Positions 46,774-57,000 of a stretch of 60,000 bases of DNA are shown piece after piece. Where the stretch lies: assembly GCA_950295325.1 (NCBI GenBank), contig OX485807.1:47214440-47274439 (forward strand), in the 5' to 3' direction. The notes below the pieces were generated by a model. That model saw only the letters and a list, made by a program, of their open reading frames with translations, had not been told where the DNA came from and did not search any database. The position numbers and the translations under genes are program-made. This stretch comes from Polytrichum commune. Lineage: Eukaryota; Streptophyta; Polytrichopsida; Polytrichales; Polytrichaceae. Every line of letters starts with the position of its first letter. Position 1 is the first letter of the stretch.

Positions 46774-47642
46774 TGTTGATCATTGAAATCTTTGCCTTCT
46801 TCAACCAATGAGTTGCGTTTTCAGTCCTAAGAATAATGTGTTTAGTGTTCATGTTGAAATACGTCATTGTCCATTTTTTAACGTCAAAATTGGGTGCTTA
46901 TACCTGAAGTGCTTTCAGATGGAGAAGAGATGAAGTCAACATGATGATATAGAATGACCCATGAAAGTGCCATGTGGTTGTTTGGGGGGTTTAGAGCCGT
47001 ACATGATCAAGCACTTGTGTAAATTAACCTTATTAGGCTAGTAGGAAAGTGAATTACGGTCCCATAGGATGAGTCTATAGTATATTGCCCAACTTACACT
47101 ATATCTATCTCTCATGTTACACGTGTCCACTAGAAGGGTGATCATGTTCATTTGAAATCGACCTACATCCATGGATGAAAAAAACATGACGAAATGTGAC
47201 GGTAGGATGACGAGCTACCACCCACATTGTAAGGATGACTACAATATGTTGTTGAGATTATTTTACGACATCCACTTCACAAAACAATTCTTATTCATGA
47301 AAATAAACACTTGGACATCATCATAGGATCTCTTTGATTTGGATTTATAGATCTGTTTTCATCCCATTGAAGAGGATTTTTGTATTGTTATGAGAATGTA
47401 ACATTATTCAATTGCTAGTAGCTGCTCCATTATAATAAATAATAGTGACACTGCTTCACCCGAGTTTATCATGTTGAATATGCTAGTGCAATGTATTGTT
47501 GAGAAAACAAACTTAGTATAATTCCAAATAGAATTTGGCTTATTCCAGGTCCCACAACGTACAACCTTAATTGGATAATGCTATGGTGTTCTTTAAGAAG
47601 AAAAACACTTTGGAAGAATCTACGATAAGATGTGTGGGCTTT
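46774..47642. other. Intergenic DNA, no gene seen
   Basis: AT-rich, without a recognisable domain on either strand. The part next to 46774 may include non-coding or frameshifted remains of the LINE. Confidence 0.45.
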
Positions 47643-47990
47643 AATCAAACACTAGCCTCATGCATAGATCTAAATTTGAGCGGTTATGTATGGCAAGGCT
47701 TGTAGTTAGGAAAAAAACACCCAAGAAACGCGTGTTACGATGAGTTATTTGGACTATGTGCTCAAAATAAGGACACCAAGTGTCATGTTGAGTAGCTAAC
47801 ATAATTAGCAAGGCCTTGGGCTCGCCTACGATAACGAGCAACCATAAATCAAACATAAGTCTTATGCAAACACATATATTTGAATGGTTTATAGCAAGGT
47901 TTGCTTTCATGAACAAATGCTTAAAAGACATGTGTTACGTTGAGATTGGACTACGAGCTCAAAATAAGGATGTCATTCTAGATTAAGTAC
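47643..47990. repeat. Diverged direct duplication, two copies of ~150 bp
   Basis: The blocks caaacactagcctcatgca/caaacataagtcttatgca, gagcggtta/gaatggttta, ggcaaggcttg/agcaaggtttg, cgtgttacg/tgtgttacg and tgctcaaaataagga/agctcaaaataagga occur in the same order at 47647-47790 and 47848-47975. Confidence 0.65.
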
Positions 47991-48028
47991 TTAAAATAAT
48001 GGGGAGGGACGATGCGATTACTTATTAA

Positions 48029-48820
48029 CCCCTTAAGGACCATACAGCCATATTTGGCTTCTTGCACATTTTTAATTTGGTCCACGGACTTTGTTTCGAA
48101 GCCAAATAATGATTTGTACACTTTATGGGGTCAGTCTTGCAAGGCTTTCTCTTATGGCCATAAATAAAAACGAGTGGATATAGTTTCTATTTTTAGATAT
48201 AAAATGGTTACATCCGAGGTTTTTGGACACACTTTGGAGGGGTTTTCACATCAAGGCAAGTTAACGTGGATAGGTCCAATTAGAATTAAATTGGACCCAA
48301 AAATTTGGAGAAAAATATTACTCATTTCTAAACATATGAATCTTCTTATCTACCCACTTAGATTTGACGACTTGGGACATGAGTTTTTATGGAATAAATA
48401 TGTCAAAAAAACCCATATTTGACATGTGTCCAAAGAAATCGCAGGAGACCACAATAAATAAATTGCAAAAGTGTTTATTTTCCTTTTTGCAGATGGGTTA
48501 GACTCACATGCAGAGGTCTAGAAGGAAAATTGACTCATAAAAAATAATATTATAACCATCAAGAAGCAACACTAACTCAAAACTAGACTTGGACGCCTCC
48601 TGGATTATATCATCGTTGGGATATCACGGCCTAATCTCAACGGTCAAAAAATCCTCGAATGATATGAGACTAAAAATGTCAATGCCCTCAACATGACTTC
48701 ATGCAATCCATAAGGATGATTTGAGACAAATTCTAAACTAACATCTACTTTAACGTCCCCAGTTGCAGACATGAAAATTGTTGTAAATTCTACTTCACTC
48801 TACACTCGGTCCTTGAGGGG
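48029..48820. mobile_element. piggyBac-like non-autonomous element (TTAA flanks, 13-bp TIR)
   Basis: A 792-bp segment flanked on both sides by TTAA (48025-48028 and 48821-48824). Its ends are ccccttaaggacc and, inverted, ccccttcaaggacc without one t, i.e. ccccTCAAGGACC: 12 of 13 positions match. TTAA duplication with a short TIR beginning CCC is the hallmark of piggyBac-type elements. The interior is AT-rich. The only open frame above 80 codons (48174-48422) has no transposase motif. If correct, this is an internally deleted or MITE-type copy. The terminal repeat is short, so the call rests on the combination of TTAA, CCC start and symmetry. Confidence 0.55.
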
Positions 48821-48824
48821 TTAA

Positions 48825-50636
48825 AGAGAGGGAATGGTTTTCACTTGACCTCTTATAACTTCATCATCTCAACTTTGATTTCGACAATTGAAACAAAGAT
48901 CTCCATGAGTTGCAAGTCCACTTATGATCCCATCCAACAACCCAAATTGTACATGGAGTTGGAAATGTTTGTTATAGACATGCAAACCCTTTCCGATGTT
49001 GGATTGGCTGGGATCTAGCAAATTTTATGTAATAATGGTGATAACAAATTGAAATTGACATGTAAGGGGATCCCTTTAAGGTACATAAACAAGGAAACGG
49101 TAGAACCGTGAGGCTCTGTCCTTTCTTATGAAAGACTACAACTGTAATTATCTAGTTTGCTCATTCCAGTCCATGGCTATTTTCTATATCTATAACCAAA
49201 ACTTTCTTGAATTTTGTGCTCCATTTTCTCAAATGTAGGTCAACGATTGAAGCTACCAAAATAACTATACTTAACTAGGAGTTTTTCAATACATTTTAGG
49301 AGAAACTATGATTAATTATATATATATATAACACTATAGTTAACATCCACATTAAATAAAATGGACCAAAAATAGCAAGAACAAGAAACGTCCAAGTGTG
49401 AACGCAAAGTGGTTAGGAAATTTGCTCTTGAAACAAAAAAGTCAATGCATAGTCTCTGTCCTATAGATTAAGCCAATAAATAACCAATGACGGGCAATCC
49501 GACGTGAATTTGAGCCCGTTGGCTTTACCCTACTCAATAATCCTCTTGGTGCAGGGTGGGGTTTACTGCCTACCTTGCGAAGGGAGGGCTCCTGGCTGCC
49601 TACCTACCTAGCTAGTCTTTTCTTGTGAAGTAGAGAGGAGATTTCACAACGGGAACCAAACTGCCAACCTCTCCATCTGAAAATGGGTACCTCTCCACTA
49701 TCACCTGGTAGTTTAAGGTCATCTCAGACCTCCCCTTAAGGTACAAGTGAGACTCATATACACGATAGAATGTAGAACCAAAATGTTGTGATATTTCAAA
49801 CCCATAATGTCCTATACGGACATTTTTTTGGAAAGGTGGATGGGAGTGCAAATGAAAAAAATCACGCCCAAATGATTTAGTTCACAATAGATGGAATGTA
49901 TAAACCACTTGTCATGAAAAACATGGTTGGGAATTTTCATAAGGAACTATCATGTTTCATTCACGTATGTGGTCAAAATTTGCGTGTAGTTGGTGAACGT
50001 TTCTGCAATGGAAACACATGATCCTTGACAAAAATAACTTTCTTGGTCCAAACGTCACTTCTCCAAAAACACAATTTGTAAGTAAAATTTTATATGATAT
50101 ATTCATTTGGTTTATGGGTGGTTTGGGTGTTCAAAGATCATAAGGAGTGCACATCAATTCACAAATTTACGAAACTCAATACACACAGATATCTATCATC
50201 ATTATCATCATCATTATGTGTACCACATAAAATAGTCAAACATTACTTTCTTAAAATAGTATCAACTTTCATTCAAACTTGTAACCTTTATTTGTGTTGT
50301 TGACCAACAATCACTTTCAACTCTCATTTTGTGAATTATTGTAAATCTAAAGATGTTCAAAACACCTAATTTTTTGGTAGAACCCAAAGCATGTAATCTT
50401 GATTCATGAGGAATTAATTTGACTTTAAACTCAAAATGCTTACTTGAAGTTCACCAAGATATTTGAGGCATGGCCATAGGGGGACGCTCCCTTGCAGAGA
50501 AGTTATCACTTCATATTACATGTGATGAATGTTTGATAATATACATATTATATTCTCAACATTTCTTCTTGAAATTGTGCCCAAAATTTCCCTAATACTT
50601 AATGTTCACCGTATTGTGTTTCTAGTAGAATGTCAT
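48825..50636. other. Intergenic DNA, no gene seen
   Basis: AT-rich with short (ta)n stretches (49316-49330). A region of intermediate GC at 49490-49740 contains cctacctacctagctag but has no recognisable gene. Confidence 0.5.
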
Positions 50637-50790
50637 AAGAAGAAGAACTCCGGTCTCCAGAGGAGGCCGGAGTGAATAAAGTGTCTTTTCGTAGAACATC
50701 CTAGGCCATGCCTTACGGCAGTGGCGTTAGATGTAAAGTAGAACGTCACTTTATAGCAAATAACAATACGTACGTGAAAAAAATATACCA
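50637..50790. repeat. Dispersed repeat fragment with a short perfect hairpin
   Basis: Similar to 45630-45690 over about 60 bp. At 50648-50672 it carries the strong stem ctccgg-t-ctcc-aga-ggag-g-ccggag. The similarity ends soon after aagtgtct. Confidence 0.5.
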
Positions 50791-51950
50791 GAATTTCAGT
50801 GGATAAACACAATTCGAATAACAATAAATCCATTGTGAGTTTAAGAGGCCCGGAGTTAGGAAATTTTGGACATCAAAATGCAAAGAATCCACGTCCATAG
50901 TAATACACTAGAAATGAAGTTTTATCATGCCATTCATTACAATCCATTGAATTGCATATACACAATATTGCGGGTTCCAAAAGCAATGTATATAAATTGT
51001 ATAGCTAGTAACACATATCCTCTTCAAACCATGTTTAGAGGCTATATATATATATATATATGTTTTGGTGTGACCCACCCAGTTGGAAATAAAAAGTGGT
51101 CCACACTATATAAGACTTTTAGTGGAGTGTTACAATGCAAAAGTGTTCACGAAGTTTATTGTTGGCATTGCAAATTTCAATGACTATGCCACTCTATGTA
51201 GACGCGATCAAATTTCTAGAAGGAGAACTTTCATTTTTCTTTTATGCCTCTAAGTAACGTAATGACTATTTCCACACATCATGTGCATGTGGACGGAACT
51301 TGCATGCTATAAAGCAACGTGCTATGAAGGCCCCGCTATCACCAAGGCTTGGTGTTCATGAATCATGTCAACAATGAACTATCACTAAGGCTTGGCGTAA
51401 ACATGTATTTAAGTTATTTTATTTTATTTTAAACAAAGACTTCTTTATTTCTTCAATTCTATGGGTGTAACTGTTGATACACTTATGATACACTTAAGTT
51501 TTATGGGAGACATGTGAATCCTTGGTGATTATTTGAATGTAATGCTATTAAAATGTGACAGAAAAAAAATAGAATGTTTATTTGGATGTTGTTAAATTTA
51601 TATAAATTTTTTTGAGTAGTGCAAATACAATAAATATCTTTGCTATAATTATATCATATTCAAGTATGCATATTCTATCAAAGGATCTTACCGTATAATC
51701 CTATCATAGGATCTTATGATATAATTTCAACATGTTATAATTGTGGATTTGGATTTAGTTCACTTTTACTTTAAATATTAGATGCGTTCATATCAACACC
51801 CAACTAGTACCAACGTTGGTGTTTGTATCGACATTCAACTATCGTGAACCAATGATGCAACAATTGTTAATGACTCATCTATTTATAAGTGATTGTTCAC
51901 AACTTCATATTTAGACTGGCCTCGTCCCCAACACCCCTTCAACATGAGAC
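50791..51950. other. Intergenic DNA with a (ta)n microsatellite
   Basis: A (ta)10-11 run at 51042-51062. No coding region was recognised. Confidence 0.5.
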
Positions 51951-52327
51951 CACATTTCACAACCCTGGGCTAGATCACAACTTCATTTGGCTGGGCCCTG
52001 CCCCTCCCATGCCTCCTTCACTGCCTGGTCTTCCTGCCCGCACTTGCATGGGAACTCTTCCTTGTTGGGAACCAATGTGACAATACTTGGTCACTTAAGC
52101 CATTAAGCTCCTTTGGCATGTGAAGGAACTCCATCGATTAACTTGGGAATAATGAAAGTGAGGACAAATTGAAATTTTGTAATTTTGACCAGATACCGTC
52201 ACATTAGTTCCTAACAAGAAAAAGTTCCCACATAAGTACGGGCAGGAAGACTAAGCAGTGATGGAAGCGTGGGAGGGCCAGGGCCTAGCCGAATGAAGTT
52301 GTGATCTAGCCTGGGGCCATTTCACAA
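51951..52327. repeat. Long imperfect inverted repeat (hairpin), ~142-nt arms, ~92-nt loop
   Basis: The left arm is 51951-52093 and the right arm 52186-52327. Paired blocks include gctagatcacaacttcatt, ggccctg(c/g)ccctccca, gtcttcctgcccg(c/t)actt, gtgggaact/atgggaact and aatgtgac. The arms are about 85% identical. No terminal motif or coding frame was seen. Either a foldback MITE or a hairpin-RNA locus. Confidence 0.75.
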
Positions 52328-52729
52328 ATGCAATTTAATCACTCTTGGTAATAACTTTGCATGTTCAAATCATAGTGTCCACCAAAAGAGATGTGATACT
52401 CTTCATCTATGCTTGCCTTTGAGAGGGCCAATCTACCTATCTATCTACCCATCTATCCATTGAGTGATCTTTAGTGGACTCCGATCATTTTATCATTACG
52501 TATGCTCCATCAAAGAAATGTGGGTGGGTAGTGGGCCCGAAGGCCCTCAATGTAAAGAGTGGTCTAAAATTTTCAAGAGTATTGGGAAAGGGTTCATGTG
52601 AGTGGAACCGATCAAATAACTTATTCTTTGAACATGCATAACAATCTCCATCCCAAACCAATGTTGGCATGAAAAAGTGTTACTCGTATTTAGGACCACG
52701 TGTTGGATGTGTGAACATATGTACGTTAA

Positions 52730-53540
52730 CCCTAGGGGTGGAGTTACACTAGGGTCCGAGACTAAAGAAATTCTAAACCCGAGCAACTATATTGGTCGAG
52801 AGCATAATTTTTGGAGCCGAGGACTTTACACTAGGGTATGGTCCAAGATATGAAAAGTGACGTGAAGTTGATATGGTATCACTTTCTTGTCAAATATCGC
52901 TAGGCCCTACTCATGAAAATGCTCCTCCTACTTGAGGAACCAATTGTGAAGCTTGGATCCAATTTTGAGTCCGGAAGTAAGGTCCATGTAAAGGGTGTTT
53001 TGGAACCCACGTTTCTTGGACTTGGACCATCATACCCTTGAAACTTAGGGTGGGTTTACATATGGTCCAAGACCAAGGAAAACTCTAAACTCGAGCGATC
53101 CTATCAGCTGAGAGCAAAAAATCGGACCCAATGAGTTTATAGTAAACTTTGGGTACAAGGATTCAACAAAAATGAAGTACACTAAATATTAAATTTAGTG
53201 TCAAATATTGTATTAAGAGTTACATAATGCTTTTTTTTTTACTGTTAATGTAACTCTGTACCAAATAAAAATGTCAATGTTTTATAATGTCTAAACAACC
53301 AATTCAACAAATAATGAGATACATTGTAAATAATTATAGCATTGCCTATCTCATATAGTGAGTGACACTAAATACAATATTTAGTGCAGTGCTAGTGTGA
53401 CATCACTTTTCCCACTACATCTTGATGATATCCATTGAAAACAATACTCCTCCTATTTTGAGTATGAAAAGTGAAGTCCGGTAAAGGGTAGTTTGGAACG
53501 CAAGTTTCTTGGACCCGGACCAACCTTATATAAGGACCAT
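52730..53540. repeat. Two direct copies of a ~300-bp repeat, the second interrupted by a MITE
   Basis: Blocks at 52735-52810 (ggtggagttacactagggtc, gagactaaagaaa, ctaaacccgagc, gagagcataat) recur at 53048-53125 (ggtgggtttacatatggtcc, aagaccaaggaaa, ctaaactcgagc, gagagcaaaaa). Blocks near the other end (gtaaagggtgttttggaacc, acgtttcttggact) recur at about 53475-53520. In copy 2 these two halves are separated by the family D MITE at 53178-53389. Confidence 0.65.
53178..53389. mobile_element. MITE, family D, copy 2
   Basis: The left end tacactaaatattaaattta and the inverted right end tgcactaaatattgtatttag both contain the family D palindromic core (c)actaaata…atttagtg. 212 bp, AT-rich, non-coding, nested in the second copy of the flanking direct repeat. 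Confidence 0.65.
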
Positions 53541-53737
53541 GTGTTGGTTGTGCATCGGCCCATATATAATTTGTAAGTGCATGCAAACACATGTAAGCAC
53601 ATTAACCCTCAAACGTAGAAGGTTGACTTGGTTTCACACAAACCTAGGCTCAAATTAATAAGTAGACTCAGGATCCCCAATTTTATTTGTCAACCTCGGA
53701 GGACACCCAACAAGACCTCTTCATTCCTACCTAGTTC

Positions 53738-53778
53738 CACGTGGCAGACACGTGGCAGACACGTGTGTGTGCCACGTA
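53738..53778. promoter_or_regulatory. Cluster of G-box/ABRE-type ACGTG elements upstream of the reductase gene
   Basis: CACGTGGC at 53738-53745 and 53749-53756, CACGTG at 53760-53765 and CCACGT at 53773-53777, all within 41 bp and 310-350 bp before the reductase ATG. CACGTGGC is the classical G-box/ABRE bound by bZIP (ABF/ABI5-type) or bHLH factors in plants. A cluster this tight suggests ABA, stress or light control of the downstream gene. That role is inference. Confidence 0.6.
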
Positions 53779-54085
53779 GAACCCGCTTCTCGACCGAGGG
53801 CGCCCACTCTTCCACGACTCGCTCCTCGCAGGTTGCTTGATAACTTTTCACACTCGGGATCGCAGTCGAAAATTCCATGCAAGAGCGACATTTTGAGGGG
53901 CTGCATGACCGGGTCGATGGCCAAAGAGCCTTCGCTTTCACGGTTCCCCGATCCTGCGAACTCCTCCGAGACTGATGGATTACTGAGCAAGGTCGTAGCG
54001 AAATTTTGAACCAGAAATTTGACAATCCTCTTCGCGGGATTGGCAGTTTTCTGCGATCGGAATCTGCTGGAAATTGAGTTTGGGT

Positions 54086-57000
54086 ATGGATTCGTGTGGC
54101 GGGAGAAGGTTTGGGAGCTCGTTGCTGTTCTTGCGAGCGATGGGGTTGGCGAATGCGTCGAATGCTTCGAATTCGTGCAGTGTGGTCCAAAGTGAACATA
54201 CAGGCGTAGCAGGAGGGGAATCGTCGAGTAGAATGGCGTCGAACTGGACAGAAAATAGAAAGGAAGTGGTATTCGCCTCCATCTTGTTCTTCGTGGGGCT
54301 CGCAGCCTTATACCCAGCTCTCAAGCTCGCGGTGAGCAATTGCTCTTTCCAACCCTTTCTCTCCAATTATTTCAAAGAGACATTGAGGTTAACGTAGGGC
54401 CCCTTTGCATTAGAGCTCGATTTGAGAGCTTGAACTTGCAATTTTTGGGAGTTTGATACTTGGATTTCACAAGTTTTCATCCAAAGCTCAAACTACTGGG
54501 AGGCTGATCGATCCTAAGCTTGACTCAATAGTTTGAGCAAGTGTAAAGTGGTCATGCTTGAAGTGAGATAATGGTGCTAAACACAGGAGAATTTATGATA
54601 AGCTAAAGAATGATTAAAAACCCATTGGCTTGGGACCCAAAAACAAGTGCTCGAGCTCTCAAGCTTGCGGCGAGTAATCACTATTTGCAATTCCAAGGGA
54701 CAAGTCTTTGCATATTGTTCATAAGATAAGGTTAGTATTAGGTCTCCTTTACAGTAGACTTTGAGATGAGAGCTTGAGATTGCAATTTTGGGGAGTTTGA
54801 CGCTTGGGTTTGAGAAGCTAATTTCATCCAAAGCTCAAACGATTGAGAGCTCGATCAATCCTCAAGATTGACTCTATAATGTAAGCAAGTGGAAAGTGGC
54901 CATGTTTGAAATGAGATATTTGTACTTTAACAAAGGAGAATTTATGACAAGCTAAAGAATGCTTGAAAACCCATTGACTTGGGACCCACAAATGAGTGCT
55001 CTCCACATTCTTAGGCTATCGAGCTTGTCACATTCCTAAGCGACCTCCATGAGGTAGCTCAGCTCCCCTTACATTAGAGCTCAAAGTTTAAACTATTGGG
55101 AGCTCAACTTAATGGTTTGAGCAAGTTCTCAAAAGTGGCCATTCTCAAAATGAGAATTCATGGCAAGCCAAAGAATGCTTTGAAGGGTTGCTGGCTTGGG
55201 GCCGGCTCACAAAGTGAGAGCTCGACCTCTTTGACATTCCTAAGTGACGTCCGTAAGGTTGCTTAGGACTTCGGCTGAGAGCTTGTCAAAAAATGAGCGA
55301 GAGCTTGTCACAGTTGTTCCACAAGGGATCCATCAAGGCAGTATCTAGGTATTGTAAGCATGGAAGAAATGAGAGGCTCATTTGATTATGCTTTTGGATG
55401 CAAGGCCCAGAACATCATCATATTCACTCCAATTTTTTTGGAGTCATGTGATGTGACTTGGGTCCCAATTTTGTGGAAGGAGTTCAAACTCAATTGATTT
55501 CTGTGAGAGCCCTCTCTCTCTAAGTTGTAAGGTATGTGGCCACTATTGTGGGCACTTCCAACTTCACAGACAATTTGGGGCATTGGATTGGATTTCGAAT
55601 TGACTCATCTGGTTAGCAATTGTGAGTTACGAAGAGTGTCATTTCAAGGTTTAGAATCGGAGTTGAGATGAAAAACAATGAGAAATCAAAGGTTGAAGTG
55701 AAGATATTCCCCCCTTATTAAGTGATCACAAAGGTCCTCCCAATTGCATTAACAATTGAACCTAGAACAGTTGACATAATTTGAGCACACAGTCCAATCT
55801 CATTGTAACACATGTCTTTTTTGTGTGCGTTCAAAACTACAAGCCTTGCCAGATAACACTGAAGTATGGGTGTCTGATTGAGAAGAGTGACCACATGAGG
55901 CCTACATATCTTATAGGTTTTAATAATGTTTCTGTTTGACATCTCAGAACTCGACAGATTCTTCATACCCGACTGAAAGCTCAGAAAGTATGGGTAAGTA
56001 TCCTAATTCCTACCAGCTGCACAAGATCCACTTAAACAATCGCTTTGAAGTGGCCACTTTATTTGATGTTGGTGTGTTGTAAAGTGAAGATCTGCGCCAC
56101 ATTGAATTGCCAGATCCTTGATCCATTCAATTGGTGAGCTGCGAATGGTATAACACTTCTTGATTAATTCTTGTTTCCAGTGCTAAATTGGAGAAGTAAC
56201 CTAACGAAAATTTGTCTGTTCTGCAGCCATAAGTCCCAACCGTTGGGTCAGCTTTCCGTTCGAGGATAGTCAAAGATTAACACATGACACAAGGCTATTC
56301 AGGTCTCACTACCTTGCAGTACGTATATATTATGTTAATCAATTAATGGTGCATGTCCAACAACCGATCTATTTTTATCTTGAATCTTGCATGTAGTCCA
56401 GTTCAATATATAGAGACGAGGTGGAATTTGTCTTGTATTGGTCTCAAGGAGGAGTTGAAGTGATGGGTTCTCAAGTACTTCCACATCCAGCGATTGGAAG
56501 ATTGAGTTTCTGATTGCAAGAACTTTATGTGTTTTCCATCGTGCTGTTGGTACATTCTGGTTCAATGGGTTTGTGGTATCTGAGCAGGTTTTTGATCGGA
56601 TCAAACATAAGCCTTGGCCTTCGCCCAGGTTCCCACTTGCTGACGAGGTCAGTGAACTGTCATCAACCGGGTGTCTCTATCTTTGCTCTATGTAGATCTC
56701 TATGTGCAATTTATTGGTGCCAAACAGAAAGGCGTGTGGGATTAAGGTTTCTGGCCTAATTGTGGGCACTGCCAACTTCACACACAATTTTGGTTGTTGG
56801 CTCAGATCAGTAACCGTCTCATCTAGTTAGCAATTGCAAATAATGAAGATTGTCATGTCAAGTTTCAGAATCGGAGTTGAGATGCAAAAGTTATAGGAGG
56901 TTGAAGTGAAGATTCTCCCTCTCTTTATACAATCACAGTATTATGTCAAGTTCCAATTCTGTCAACTATTGAACTTAGAATGATTAACATAATTGGGTTA

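Noticed and set aside
49490-49740. Possible gene or tRNA in a region of higher GC
   Set aside because: No tRNA box pair or cloverleaf and no sustained protein-like frame.
51040-51064. (ta)n run as a regulatory TATA region
   Set aside because: A simple microsatellite with no gene downstream.
53690-54199. Minus-strand open frame of 169 codons
   Set aside because: It covers the G-box promoter and antisense of reductase exon 1; the composition is that of GC-rich antisense and no family is recognised.
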